Shown: one piece after another, positions 7,174 through 18,449 of the stretch
Layout: every line of letters starts with the position of its first letter
Position numbering within the stretch: the first letter of the stretch is position 1
Assembly: GCA_020445665.1 (NCBI GenBank)
Contig: JAGRGD010000138.1
Location: forward strand, 1 to 44,983
DNA length: 44,983 bases
Direction of reading: 5' to 3'
Origin: Rhodocyclaceae bacterium
GTDB lineage: Bacteria > Pseudomonadota > Gammaproteobacteria > Burkholderiales > Rhodocyclaceae
The notes under the pieces: model-generated
Seen by the model: only the letters and a program-made list of their open reading frames with translations
Databases searched by the model: none
Told to the model about the DNA's origin: nothing
Position numbers and translations under genes: made by a program

Positions 7174-8991
7174 ATGCGTTTCAAACTGAGGGGCGCGGTA
7201 GTCGCACTGGCGTGCTGCCTGCCGGTCCTGGCAGCGGGGCAGGGTGGGCCGGTCGGGCTGGCCGACGGGGCCGCGCGGGCGATTGCAAGCAACCCGGAAG
7301 TGGAGGCACGCTGGCACGCCTTCCTGGCGTCGCGTCAGGAGCAGAAGGTCGCGCGCGGCGGCTTTCTTCCCCAGGTGAACCTCAGCGCACAGGCCGGTGC
7401 CGAATGGCGACGGCGGCCCAGTGTCGACGACAACGACTTCGACCGGCACGGGGCGACCCTGTCTTTGAGTCAGATGCTCTATGACGGCTTTGCGACCAGT
7501 TCCGAGGTCTCCCGGCTGGGCTTTGTCAGTCTTTCGCGCTACTACGAACTGCTCGATGCCGCAGAGAATACGGCGCTGGAGGCCGCTCGCGCTCACATCG
7601 ACGTTCTGCGCTACCGCGCGCTCGCGGACCTCGCCAAGGACAACTATGTCCAGCACCGGCAGGTCTATGACCAGATCGAGCAACGGGTCAAGGCCGGGGT
7701 CGGCCGTCGCGTCGACCTGGAGCAGGCCAGCGGTCGTCTGGCCCTTGCCGAGGCGAACCTGCTCACTGAATCGAGCAACCTGCACGACGTCAGCGCGCGG
7801 TATCAGCGGGTGATCGGTGATGTACCGCAAGCGGCGATGGGCGCCGGTGAGGTGCCGGCCGACGGCCTGCCGGCTTCGATCGATCTGGCTCTCGGCGCTG
7901 CCTACCAGGGCAGCCCGGCTCTGGCCGCAGCCCAGGAAAACCTCCGGGCAGCCAAGGCGGAGGCGCGCGGCAAGCGCGCCGGCTTCCACCCGCGGCTCGA
8001 CCTGCGCGCCAGCGAACAGGTCGGCTTTGACACCGACGGCATCGACGGCCGCCACCGGGACCGGGTCGTGGAGGTGGTGCTGAGCATGAACCTGTTCAGC
8101 GGCGGGTCGGACAGCGCCCGCGTCAAGCAATATGCCGAACAGATCGGTGTGGCCCAGGAACTGCGCGACAAGAGTTGTCGCGATCTGCGCCAGACCCTGG
8201 CAATTGCCTACAACGATGTGGGCCGGCTCGGCGAACAGCTCGAGTATCTGGACCAGCATCAGCTCTCCATCGCAAAGGCGCGTGAGGCCTACCGCCGCCA
8301 GTTCGATATCGGCCAGCGCACCCTGCTCGATCTGCTCGATACGGAGAATGAGTACTTCGAGTCCCGTCGGGCCTATGTCAACGCACTTCACGAGCGGGAG
8401 ATCGCCAAGGCCCGGACGCTGGCTTCGATGGGGGGCCTGCTCAAGGCCCTGTCGCTCAGCCGTGCCGAGCTACCGACGCCTGAGGAACTGGGCCAGGATG
8501 GCGAGGCCATCGATGTTGCCTCGGCCTGCCCGGCCACGGCACCCCTGCCGCAGCGCATCGACAAGCAGGCGCTGCTGGCCGACGCGCGTGCCGCCCGGGC
8601 GCCGGTGACGCCGGTGGTGGTAGCGCCCGTCCGGCCGGATTCGTCCGCGGCCATCGATGCGGCGCTGACCGAACGGGCGCAGGCCTGGGCCGCTGCCTGG
8701 TCGGCCCGCGACGTGCCGGCCTACCTGGCGTTCTACGGCACCGGATTCGCGCCCGAGGGCGGGCTGAGCCGCGCTGCCTGGGAAGCCAACCGCCGTCGGC
8801 TGGTCGGCAAGCCGAGCCCGATTCGCGTTGAGATCGAGAATCTGCAGGTGGCGCGGCTGGGCGCTGAACATGCCGTCACGACCTTCCGCCAGCGTTACGC
8901 GTCGGGTGACTATCGCGACGTGGTCGAAAAGCGCCTGGAATGGGCGCGTGAGGCCGGCACGTGGCGGATTGTCGGCGAGGTCGCGCGCTAG
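7174..8991 (+). CDS. TolC/LapE-family outer membrane channel with C-terminal NTF2-like domain
   Basis: 605 aa. The start is the ATG after a purine-rich GGGGAAGATAAAGGG stretch. A signal peptide (about 1-22) ends in VLAAG. The TolC fold with two outer-membrane-efflux repeats spans about 25-425, with typical FSGGSD and GQRTLLDLLDTENEYFESRR motifs. After a proline/alanine-rich linker, residues about 490-605 form a separate domain (AAIDAALTERAQAWAAAW ... WRIVGEVAR) with the pattern of the NTF2/SnoaL-like or Cds6 C-terminal fold. Ordinary TolC proteins are about 420-490 aa and lack it. With the adhesin and the LapD/LapG genes around it, this is most likely the outer-membrane exit of the adhesin's type I secretion system (LapE role). 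The ABC transporter and fusion protein are not in the window. Confidence 0.9.
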   Translation: MRFKLRGAVVALACCLPVLAAGQGGPVGLADGAARAIASNPEVEARWHAFLASRQEQKVARGGFLPQVNLSAQAGAEWRRRPSVDDNDFDRHGATLSLSQMLYDGFATSSEVSRLGFVSLSRYYELLDAAENTALEAARAHIDVLRYRALADLAKDNYVQHRQVYDQIEQRVKAGVGRRVDLEQASGRLALAEANLLTESSNLHDVSARYQRVIGDVPQAAMGAGEVPADGLPASIDLALGAAYQGSPALAAAQENLRAAKAEARGKRAGFHPRLDLRASEQVGFDTDGIDGRHRDRVVEVVLSMNLFSGGSDSARVKQYAEQIGVAQELRDKSCRDLRQTLAIAYNDVGRLGEQLEYLDQHQLSIAKAREAYRRQFDIGQRTLLDLLDTENEYFESRRAYVNALHEREIAKARTLASMGGLLKALSLSRAELPTPEELGQDGEAIDVASACPATAPLPQRIDKQALLADARAARAPVTPVVVAPVRPDSSAAIDAALTERAQAWAAAWSARDVPAYLAFYGTGFAPEGGLSRAAWEANRRRLVGKPSPIRVEIENLQVARLGAEHAVTTFRQRYASGDYRDVVEKRLEWAREAGTWRIVGEVAR

Positions 8992-9272
8992 CGACTGACA
9001 GGTTCCGGCACAGGGTGCGCCGTCATCGGGCCCGGCAAACCCCTTCCCAATGGGTTGCTTCTGGGCCCGCGCCTTCGGATGGCGCTCGCCGCGAGGGGTG
9101 AAGCGGGGCGGTCCAGGGCACGGCGTTCGCGTTATCTCAGGCTGGGCGCTCTTGAAAGCGCGTCAAGAAGCCTACCCCTGGCAGGGTCGCGCGGCTCGTG
9201 GCGGGTATCCGGACGTCGCGCGCGACACCCATGGCTGCAGACCCTGGGCTGAATTGTTGGCTGCCGCGCACG
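8992..9272. other. Gene-free convergent gap, 281 nt
   Basis: It lies between the convergent tolC-like and glnE genes. Short open frames here lack family features and ribosome binding sites. The only clear structure is the bipartite hairpin at 9027-9069. Confidence 0.4.
9027..9069. terminator. Bipartite hairpin, candidate terminator of the tolC-like gene
   Basis: The outer stem is 7 bp (9027-9033 with 9063-9069). The inner stem (9035-9042 with 9052-9058) has a one-base bulge. It starts 36 nt after the tolC-like stop. It lacks a T-run, so a terminator role is only probable. Confidence 0.4.
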
Positions 9273-11975
9273 TCACGTACCGCTGCGATGACCCGCGTCG
9301 CCGAAGACAGCCTGCCACAGGGTCCGCACTGCGGTGATCTCGCCGCTGATGCGATCCCGCGACAGGCTCGACTGTCCGCTTGCCAGGCGCAGCGCGTGCT
9401 GGTGCTTGCGCAGGCTACGGTAGGCGTCAGCGGCGGCGTCGGCCTGGGCCGGCTCGATCAGGCCGAGACTGGCCGCGCGGGCCAGCAGCGCGATGTTGCC
9501 GAGGTTCTCGGTCAGTCCGGGGTGGTCGTGAGCGTGTCCGAGCACCAGATACTGGACGAGGAATTCCACGTCCACGAGGCCGCCGAAGTCGTGCTTGAGG
9601 TTGAATTGTTCGCGCTCTCCTCCATGGGCGTCGAACATCTTCTGGCGCATCTCGATGACATCGGCGCGGAGGGCTTCCCTGTCCCTGGGCAACTGCAGCA
9701 CCTCATTGCGGATTGCCTCGAAGGCCAGTCCCACGCGGGTGTCTCCCGCACTGAAGCGGGCCCTGGTCAGGGCCTGGTGCTCCCAGGTCCAGGCCGACTC
9801 GAGCTGGTACTTGCGGAATGCCGCGATCGAAGTGACAAGCAATCCGGAATCGCCGTTCGGCCGCAGTCTCAGATCGGTTTCATAGAGTTGGCCTGATGCG
9901 GTCTGACTCGACAGCCAGGTGCTGATCCGCTGGCCCAGGCGGGCGTAGTTCTCGGCGGCTTCCGGGGCGTCGTCGTCGCACAGGAAAACCAGATCGAGGT
10001 CGGAGGAGTAGCCCAGCTCCTTGCCACCGTGTTTGCCGTAGCTGATCACGGCGAAAGCCGGCTCCTCGCGATGGCGCTTGCGCAGCTTCGACCAGCACAC
10101 CGGGATCGTCGACGCCAGGACGATGTCGGCGAGGGCCGAGAGATGGTCGGCGAGGGCCTCGACACTGAGCTTGCCGCCGAGATCCTGGGTCAGCAGGCGA
10201 AACACCTGTGTGTGATGCAACTCGCGCATCAGATCCATCTGCCGCTCCATGTCCTCGCCGTGCTGGGCCATCTCGCTGTCCACGTCCGAGCGGAACGCAT
10301 CCCAGTCGGGCCGGGTATCGAGTTGCCGGCCATCGAGCAACTCATCGAGCAGGATCGGGTGGCGAATCAGGTAGCTGGTCGCCCACTGGGAGGCACTGAC
10401 CAGGTCGGCCAAGCGGCTCAGCGCCTGGGGGTACTGCTGCAATAGCGCGAGGTAGGAGGCCCGGCGGGATATTGCGGCGAGGAGGTCGAGCAGGCGGGCG
10501 AGGGTCTGATCGGAGTTCTCCGTCGCTGCCGCCGCCTCGAGCACGCGGGGCATCACGCCGTCGAAGCGGGCCCGGATGCCCGGTGGCATGTGGCGGTAGC
10601 GGCTGCTTGCGCGCAGCTCGGACAGACTCGCCGCAGCCTGCCCGGCTTCCCGGAATCCCAGCTTGGCGAGGCCGGCGGTGCAACCGCTGGGGTCGCCGCA
10701 CTGGCTCCAGGTGTCGTCCAGCGGGTGGTCCGCCTCGGTGGGATCCTCGAACACGGCATCGAAACGCGCGCTGACGCGGGTCCGGTGGAGGTTCAGGGCA
10801 TCCCGCAGACCGGCGTAGTCGGCGAAGCCCATGGACTCGGCGAGCAGGGCGCGGTCGCCTTCGCTCTGTGGCAGCATGTGGGTCTGCGCGTCGTCGAGGT
10901 ACTGCAGGCGGTGCTCGAGACGCCGGAGGAAATCGTAGGCCGCGCTCAGTTCGGATACCGCTTCGGCGCTGAGGAGTGCCTTTTCGCGGACCTGGGCAAG
11001 CACCTTGAGCGTGGCCTTGATCTGCAAGTCCGGATCTCGCCCGCCGCGAATCAGCTGAAACACCTGGGCAATGAACTCGATCTCGCGGATACCGCCCGGG
11101 CCGAGCTTGATGTTGTCGGCGGTCTCCCGGCGCGACACCTCGCGGCGGATCTGGGCGTGCAGCTCGCGCATCGCGTTGATTGCGCCGAAATCGAGGTACT
11201 TGCGAAACACGAAGGGACGCGAGACGGCGAGCAGGGCATCCTCGTTGCCCCCAATCATCAGGCGCGCCTTGATCCAGGCATATCGCTCCCACTCTCGCCC
11301 CTGGCTGATGAAATAGTTCTCGAGCATGTCGAGACTGCAGACCAGGGGGCCCGAATCGCCATTGGGCCGCAACCGCATATCCACCCGGAACACCTGGCCC
11401 TCGGCGGTGATCTCGTTGAGGGCACCGATGAGGCGTCGGCCGAGTCGTGTGAAAAACTCGAAGTTGGTGATCGGGCGTGGTCCGTCGGTTTCGCCGTCAT
11501 CGGGGAAGACAAAGATGAAATCCACGTCGGACGAGACATTGAGCTCCCGTCCGCCCAGTTTGCCCATGCCGATCACCATCAGGTTCTGCACCGTCCCATC
11601 TGCAGCGCGTGGCTGGCCGTGGCGTGCGACAAGTTCGGGCAGGAGCGTGTCGTGGGCGGCCCGGACGACGACATCGGCCAGCACCGTCATCGTCTCCGTA
11701 ACCTCGGTCAGGTCGGCCAGTCCGCCGATGTCGCGAACCACCAGATGGCACAGGACCCAGGCCCGCAGGCGGCGCAGCAGATCGGGCAGCGTGTGCTCGT
11801 CGAGGCCCTGTTCGTCCAGCCATTGGCGCAGGGCGTCAGCGTCGAGCGGGCCGTCCCAGTGGGACTGGATCTGTTCGGCCAGCCAGTCGCGCGAGGCCAG
11901 TTGCCGTTCGAGAAATCGGGAATGACGGCAAGCGTGCAGAAGTCGATCGTTGGCGGGCGTGGCTGGCAGGGGCAT
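9273..11975 (-). CDS. glnE: Bifunctional glutamine synthetase adenylyltransferase/adenylyl-removing enzyme
   Basis: 900 aa, somewhat shorter than the usual 940-990 of this family. Two nucleotidyltransferase domains are visible. The N-terminal adenylyl-removing domain has GMGKLGGRELNVSSDVDF around 136-153. The C-terminal adenylylating domain has YGKHGGKELGYSSDLDLVF around 640-665. Helical PII-responsive linkers lie between and after. The enzyme adds AMP to, or removes it from, a tyrosine of glutamine synthetase in response to PII status, so it acts directly on the product of glnA at the right end of this window. It is transcribed divergently from yhdP, with 155 nt between the two start codons. 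The key acidic pairs of both active sites look intact. Confidence 0.96.
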   Translation of the reverse strand: MPLPATPANDRLLHACRHSRFLERQLASRDWLAEQIQSHWDGPLDADALRQWLDEQGLDEHTLPDLLRRLRAWVLCHLVVRDIGGLADLTEVTETMTVLADVVVRAAHDTLLPELVARHGQPRAADGTVQNLMVIGMGKLGGRELNVSSDVDFIFVFPDDGETDGPRPITNFEFFTRLGRRLIGALNEITAEGQVFRVDMRLRPNGDSGPLVCSLDMLENYFISQGREWERYAWIKARLMIGGNEDALLAVSRPFVFRKYLDFGAINAMRELHAQIRREVSRRETADNIKLGPGGIREIEFIAQVFQLIRGGRDPDLQIKATLKVLAQVREKALLSAEAVSELSAAYDFLRRLEHRLQYLDDAQTHMLPQSEGDRALLAESMGFADYAGLRDALNLHRTRVSARFDAVFEDPTEADHPLDDTWSQCGDPSGCTAGLAKLGFREAGQAAASLSELRASSRYRHMPPGIRARFDGVMPRVLEAAAATENSDQTLARLLDLLAAISRRASYLALLQQYPQALSRLADLVSASQWATSYLIRHPILLDELLDGRQLDTRPDWDAFRSDVDSEMAQHGEDMERQMDLMRELHHTQVFRLLTQDLGGKLSVEALADHLSALADIVLASTIPVCWSKLRKRHREEPAFAVISYGKHGGKELGYSSDLDLVFLCDDDAPEAAENYARLGQRISTWLSSQTASGQLYETDLRLRPNGDSGLLVTSIAAFRKYQLESAWTWEHQALTRARFSAGDTRVGLAFEAIRNEVLQLPRDREALRADVIEMRQKMFDAHGGEREQFNLKHDFGGLVDVEFLVQYLVLGHAHDHPGLTENLGNIALLARAASLGLIEPAQADAAADAYRSLRKHQHALRLASGQSSLSRDRISGEITAVRTLWQAVFGDAGHRSGT

Positions 11976-12081
11976 GGTGCGGTCCGACTGCTAGAATGGA
12001 GGGTCTCTCCGGCGCTGCGTTCGGCACGCCGGACAATTACTCGATATCGTCTCACGATGCCCGCATTCGATGTTAGCCGCA

Positions 12082-12118
12082 GCCTCCCGGGCGACCGCCC
12101 GTGCATCGGGCGGGAGGC
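12082..12118 (+). promoter_or_regulatory. Leader hairpin covering the yhdP ribosome binding site
   Basis: 7 bp (12082-12088 with 12112-12118) stack on an inner 5-bp stem (12097-12101 with 12107-12111), leaving an 8-nt bulge on the left. The GGGAGG at 12112-12117, the only candidate Shine-Dalgarno for yhdP, is inside the stem. Translational control is possible but unproven. Confidence 0.3.
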
Positions 12119-12130
12119 CGTCTGACGCCC

Positions 12131-15100
12131 ATGAGCGACGACCGCGTCGAATCCGGTCCGGCACGGCGAGGACTCTGGCGGCGGCTCCTGTCGCTGGGTC
12201 TGATCCTCTATTTCGTGGCCGGCGGGGCCATTCTTGCCCTGCGCTACATCGTGCTGCCCAATGCCGACAGTTTCCGCCCCCGGATCGTCGAGTCGGTGTC
12301 TTCCGCCCTCGGTCTGCCGGTGGAGATCGGACGGGTCGAGGCGGCGTGGGATGGTCTGGCACCCCGGCTCAGCCTGTCGGACGTGGTGCTCAAGGATCTC
12401 CGGGGGCGTCCGGCACTGGCACTGTCGCGGGTCGAGGCCCTGCTGTCCTGGCAGTCCCTCGAGCGGGGCTATCCGGTTTTCCGACGGCTGATCGTCGAGC
12501 GGCCCGAACTTGATGTCCGCCGCGAGCGGGATGGCGAGTTGCTGGTTGCCGGCATTCCCATTGGCGCCGGCGAGGACGACGGGCAGTTCGGCCGCTGGCT
12601 GGCTGACCAGCCCGAGATCGTCATAGCCGACGCGACCGTCGCGTGGACCGATGCGGCGCGCGATGTCCCGCCCCTGGTGCTCGACCGGGCCAATCTCCGC
12701 ATTGTCCGGGACGGCGCGGGTCATCGCTTCGGGCTGACCGCCGCCCCCCCTGCGACGCACGCCTCGGCCCTCGAACTTCGTGGTGAGCTGCGGGGGCTTG
12801 GCAGTAGCAAGGCGTACCCGATTGGCGAGGTGTTCGTTCGCCTTGAGCGAGCGGATCTGTCGATATGGCGCAACTGGGTGGACTACCCGGTGCCGGTGGC
12901 CGGCCTGGGTGGCGCGAACGTGTGGCTGACCCTCGAGCCGGACGGCCGCTACTCGGTACGTGCCGATCTCGCCCTGCGCAACGCCCGAACGCAGCTGCGG
13001 CCCAACCTGCCCGAACTGGAACTCGACCGCCTCGAAGGGACGCTGCTGGCCGCGCGCGATGGCACCGAGATGCGTGTCGAACTGCAGGATCTGAAGGTGC
13101 TCGCCGCAGACGGTATGGAGACGGTGCTAAATGCCCGGCTCGGCTATCGGCCTGACAGTGAAGGGCAGTCGGGGGAAGGGCATTTCGAGACCGACAGGCT
13201 CGATATCGGCGTCCTGGCCCGGCTGGCCGCGCACCTGCCCTTTGACGCCGAGGCCCTGGCCCAACTGGCGCAACATGCGCCGGAGGGCGTGGTGGAGTCC
13301 CTGGCCTATCGCTGGTCGGGGACCGAGGAAGCGCCCAGTCAATGGACCCTGGCCGGCCGTGTGGCGGGGCTGACGCTGCGGCCGTCGGCCGGCTGGCCCG
13401 GTCTGGCGGGAATGGCAGCGGACTTTGAGGGCGACCAGTCGAGCGGGCGGTTCAGCCTGTCGGGCACGGGCGCCCAGCTACGCCTGCCGGACATCTTCGA
13501 TGAGGCCGATATCGCCCTCGCTCGGGTCGAAGCCGTCGGAGGATGGACGGCGGACGGCGATGCTCTGGCGATTCGGGTCGAGCATGCGGTCTTCGAGAAT
13601 TCGGACGCGGCGGGCTCGCTGAGCGGCACCTATTGGCCCGAGGCGGGCACGCCGGGGCGGATCGATCTGGTGGCGGAAGTCGACCGGGCCGATGCGCGGG
13701 CGGTCTGGCGTTACCTGCCGAAGGTCATTGGCCCCGAAACCCGGGACTGGCTGAAAGATGCGCTCCAGGCCGGGGAAGGGCGGCGGGGGCGGGTCGAACT
13801 CCAGGGGGCTCTGGCTGACTTCCCATTCTCGCGCAAGGATAGCGGACGATTCCTCGTCGACATCGACGTGTCGGGCGGGCGCCTGGCGTTCGTGCCGGGC
13901 TGGCCGGAGATCACTGGCATCGATGGCAAGCTTCGCTTCGAGGGCAAGCGCATGCGAATCGACGCCCGTCGCGGCCAGACGGCGGGCGCGGCACTGACGC
14001 GTACCGTGGCCGAGATTGCAGACCTCGCCAGCCCCGACCCCACGCTGGCCATACGCGGTGAGGCCCGCGGCCCGAGTGCCGCATTTCTCCAGTACCTGAA
14101 GGACACCCCGATCGGCGAATGGATCGGCGGCGCGACGCGGGATTTTCGGGCGTCCGGCGATGGCGCCCTGTCGCTGCGCCTGTCACTGCCCCTGAACCGG
14201 CTGGCCGAAAGCGGGGTCGAGGGCGAATACCGTTTCAGCGGGAATGACCTGATCCTGGTGCCGGGCCTGCCCGGGCTGGAGCGGGCGTCCGGCCGGCTGG
14301 CGTTCACCGAGCGGGGCATCGCGATCCACGACGCGTACGCGACACTGATGGGGCAGCCGGTCGCAGCGGTTGCGAACACCGACGAGGACGGGCGCATCGA
14401 GATCCGTGCCGCCGGTACGGCGCAGGCGGCCGCACTGGCGCGGGAGACGGGCCTGCCGATGCTCGAGCGGGTCACCGGCCTGGCGGGGTGGACTGCGCGG
14501 GTTGCCTTTGGTGATGGCGTCGGCCATGTCCTCGTGCAGAGCGACCTGGTCGGGATCGGTTCGAGCCTGCCACTCCCCCTGGCCAAGGCGCCCGAGCTGC
14601 GTTTGCCCTTGCGCATCGACCTGGATCTTGTCGATGACTGGCAGATGCAGCGCTGGGATGTTCGCCTTGCCGACGACCGGCGAGCCCGCTTCGACGTGAC
14701 GCGGGACGGCGATGGTGCCTGGGGCCTGTTGCGCGGGGGATTCGCGGTGGCTGCGCCGCTGCGGGAGGCAGACCGGGGCCTGATGGCGGCGATCCAGATG
14801 CCGGAACTCGATCTGGATGCCTGGCGCCGCCTGGGCAGCGGCGGTGGGCGTGGACCGCTGCTTGCCGGAATCGCCCTGCGGGCCGATCGTTTGCGGCTCT
14901 TCGGCGAGACCTTCGAGCAGGTGGACCTGCGCGGCGTTGCCGATCCAGACGGCTGGAAGGGGCGGATCGAGAGCCCGGCGGTGGCCGGCGAGTTTGACTG
15001 GCGCAGCCGCAATGAGGGCGCCCTCAGCGGGCGCTTCGAGCGGCTGCTGATCGGCAGCCGCGCCGGCGCGCCGGGAGGCTGGGACGACGTCGAGCCCGAA

Positions 15101-15940
15101 ACCCTGGAGGCCTTGCCGGCGCTCGACGTGGTGGCCGAGCAGTTCGAACTCCGGGGCATGGATCTGGGCCAGCTGATCCTCAAGGCCCGCAACGTGGATG
15201 GCGAATGGCAACTCGATGCGCTGGAAATGCGCCAGCCCAGCGGGGCCGTCGTGGCCGAGGGGCATTGGCTGCCGGGCGGGACCACCGAGCTGGCCTTCAT
15301 GGCCGAGGTGGCGGACGTGGGTGCCTACCTGTCGGCGATCGGCTATCCCGAGGCGGTGCGGCAGGGGACGGCGACCCTGGAGGGCAAGCTGGGGTGGCAT
15401 GGGGCACCGACCGAAGTGGACTACCCGAGCCTCAATGGCCGTCTGGTGGTCAATGTCGAGGAGGGCCAGTTCAGCAAACTCGAGCCCGGCGTCGGCAGGT
15501 TGCTGGGCGTCCTCAGCCTGCAGGCACTGCCACGGCGGGTCACCCTCGACTTCCGCGATGTCTTCAGCGATGGCTTCGCCTTCGACAGCATCGCCGGCGG
15601 TGTCGATGTGAGCGCCGGCGTGATGCGGTCGGATGGGCTCGACATCCGTGGGCCGGCCGCGCGCATCCGCCTCACCGGGACGGTCGACCTGGCCTCCGAG
15701 TCGCAGGCGCTCCGGGTCGCCGTGCAGCCGACGCTGACGGAGTCCGTGGCGGTCGGTGCTGCCCTGGCCAACTCGGCTACCGGGCTGATCAACCCGGTGG
15801 CCGGGCTGGTGACCTACCTGGCCCAGAAGCTGATGCAGGATCCGATCGAGAAGCTCTTCTCCTACGAATATGCTGTGACCGGCGGCTGGAGTAATCCCGA
15901 GGTCGCCAAACTGGCGTCCGAAGCGGCCTCCGCGCAGTAG
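12131..15940 (+). CDS. yhdP: YhdP-family AsmA-like phospholipid transport protein
   Basis: 1269 aa, the normal size for YhdP (about 1270). A short basic N-terminus is followed by one membrane anchor (about 20-40, SLGLILYFVAGGAILALRYI). A long beta-rich periplasmic body (DUF3971-like region, then the AsmA-like C-terminal region) runs to the end. In E. coli, YhdP, TamB and YdbH are bridge-like proteins that move phospholipid from inner to outer membrane. I chose the ATG preceded by a GGGAGG 13 nt upstream; an in-frame GTG lies ten codons earlier. It is followed by the amidase gene after 131 nt, and tldD comes next, a familiar gammaproteobacterial neighbourhood for this family. Confidence 0.93.
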   Translation: MSDDRVESGPARRGLWRRLLSLGLILYFVAGGAILALRYIVLPNADSFRPRIVESVSSALGLPVEIGRVEAAWDGLAPRLSLSDVVLKDLRGRPALALSRVEALLSWQSLERGYPVFRRLIVERPELDVRRERDGELLVAGIPIGAGEDDGQFGRWLADQPEIVIADATVAWTDAARDVPPLVLDRANLRIVRDGAGHRFGLTAAPPATHASALELRGELRGLGSSKAYPIGEVFVRLERADLSIWRNWVDYPVPVAGLGGANVWLTLEPDGRYSVRADLALRNARTQLRPNLPELELDRLEGTLLAARDGTEMRVELQDLKVLAADGMETVLNARLGYRPDSEGQSGEGHFETDRLDIGVLARLAAHLPFDAEALAQLAQHAPEGVVESLAYRWSGTEEAPSQWTLAGRVAGLTLRPSAGWPGLAGMAADFEGDQSSGRFSLSGTGAQLRLPDIFDEADIALARVEAVGGWTADGDALAIRVEHAVFENSDAAGSLSGTYWPEAGTPGRIDLVAEVDRADARAVWRYLPKVIGPETRDWLKDALQAGEGRRGRVELQGALADFPFSRKDSGRFLVDIDVSGGRLAFVPGWPEITGIDGKLRFEGKRMRIDARRGQTAGAALTRTVAEIADLASPDPTLAIRGEARGPSAAFLQYLKDTPIGEWIGGATRDFRASGDGALSLRLSLPLNRLAESGVEGEYRFSGNDLILVPGLPGLERASGRLAFTERGIAIHDAYATLMGQPVAAVANTDEDGRIEIRAAGTAQAAALARETGLPMLERVTGLAGWTARVAFGDGVGHVLVQSDLVGIGSSLPLPLAKAPELRLPLRIDLDLVDDWQMQRWDVRLADDRRARFDVTRDGDGAWGLLRGGFAVAAPLREADRGLMAAIQMPELDLDAWRRLGSGGGRGPLLAGIALRADRLRLFGETFEQVDLRGVADPDGWKGRIESPAVAGEFDWRSRNEGALSGRFERLLIGSRAGAPGGWDDVEPETLEALPALDVVAEQFELRGMDLGQLILKARNVDGEWQLDALEMRQPSGAVVAEGHWLPGGTTELAFMAEVADVGAYLSAIGYPEAVRQGTATLEGKLGWHGAPTEVDYPSLNGRLVVNVEEGQFSKLEPGVGRLLGVLSLQALPRRVTLDFRDVFSDGFAFDSIAGGVDVSAGVMRSDGLDIRGPAARIRLTGTVDLASESQALRVAVQPTLTESVAVGAALANSATGLINPVAGLVTYLAQKLMQDPIEKLFSYEYAVTGGWSNPEVAKLASEAASAQ

Positions 15941-16071
15941 TTGTTCCCTTCGTCGCCGGCTTCCATTCGCGCTCCGGCGTCGGCCGCCCGGCTACCGGCG
16001 GAGCGGACTTGCGCAGGGGCCGTGCCGAGTGCGATACCCTTGGCGAACCTTGCCCGAAGGAGAGCACAGCA

Positions 16072-16896
16072 ATGAGTGAGATGCCCGGCAGTGGCGCATA
16101 CCGAGTGGCCGCGATCCAGACCGTCTCCGGCCCCGACCCCGAGCAGAACATGGCGCGGATCGCGCGCCTGGTGGCCGAGGCCGCTGGCGCCGGCGCGCAG
16201 TTGATCGCCCTGCCGGAGTACTTTGCGCTGATGAGTCCCGATGAGCGCGCCAAGGTGGCCGCGCGGGAGCGGGACAACGACGGTCCGATTCAGGATTTTC
16301 TTCGCGAGACGGCCCGACGCAACGGCGTCTGGCTGATCGGCGGGACCGTGCCCCTCGAGTGCCCGGACCCGGAGCGGGTCTTCAACAGCTGCCTGGTGTT
16401 CGACGACCGGGGCGAACGTGTGGCGCGCTACGACAAGATGCATCTCTTCGGCTTCAGCAAGGGGGATGAGCACTACGACGAATCCCAGACCATCATGGCC
16501 GGTCGCGAGGTGGTGAATTTCGAGGCGCCCTGCGGGCACGTCGGACTCTCGGTCTGCTACGACCTGCGCTTCCCCGAGCTGTATCGCGCGCTGGGCCGGG
16601 TGGAACTGATCGTCGTCCCCGCTGCCTTCACCTATACGACGGGTAGTGCCCACTGGGAGGTGCTGCTTCGGGCCCGCGCCATCGAGAACCAGTGCTACGT
16701 GCTGGCGCCCGCCCAGGGCGGCCGTCACCCTGGCGGGCGGCGGACGTTCGGCGACAGCATGATCATCGACCCCTGGGGCGAGGTGCTGGCCCGCCGCGCG
16801 GAAGGCGATGGCGTCGTGATTGCCGACATGGAACCCGAACGCCTGGCCAGTGTCCGTGCCAGCCTGCCCGCCCTTCAACACCGGAAGATTCACTGA
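16072..16896 (+). CDS. Carbon-nitrogen hydrolase of the Nit1/Nit2 type (probable deaminated-glutathione amidase)
   Basis: 274 aa. The start is fixed by GAAGGAGA ending about 8 nt before the ATG. The nitrilase triad is complete: Glu49 (ALPEYF), Lys122 ([10 protein letters not shown]) and Cys162 ([13 protein letters not shown]). The DKMHLFGF and CYDLRFPE contexts are typical of the Nit branch, which in characterised members hydrolyses the side product deaminated glutathione, a metabolite repair reaction in the cytoplasm. Other omega-amidase substrates cannot be excluded. It is followed 10 nt later by tldD, so the two are probably co-transcribed. A weak candidate promoter (TTGCGC at about 16008, GATACC 18 nt later) precedes it. 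Confidence 0.88.
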   Translation: MSEMPGSGAYRVAAIQTVSGPDPEQNMARIARLVAEAAGAGAQLIALPEYFALMSPDERAKVAARERDNDGPIQDFLRETARRNGVWLIGGTVPLECPDPERVFNSCLVFDDRGERVARYDKMHLFGFSKGDEHYDESQTIMAGREVVNFEAPCGHVGLSVCYDLRFPELYRALGRVELIVVPAAFTYTTGSAHWEVLLRARAIENQCYVLAPAQGGRHPGGRRTFGDSMIIDPWGEVLARRAEGDGVVIADMEPERLASVRASLPALQHRKIH

Positions 16897-16906
16897 GATA
16901 CACGCA

Positions 16907-18352
<1,446 letters not shown>

Positions 18353-18376
18353 GTGGTCGGAGTTTTGTGAAAAAGT

Positions 18377-18406
18377 TTGACATGGCTTAATGAAATGACG
18401 CATTGA
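18377..18406 (+). promoter_or_regulatory. Candidate sigma-70 promoter for the PilJ-domain gene
   Basis: A perfect TTGACA lies at 18377-18382. The -10 is poor (CATTGA at 18401-18406, 18-nt spacer). It sits in an AT-rich patch between tldD and the next gene, and transcription from it would start at about 18412, favouring the ATG at 18450. Confidence 0.3.
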
Positions 18407-18449
18407 TAGGGGGATGGTTTCCGTTGTCCTAACGAACGATAGCCACGTC

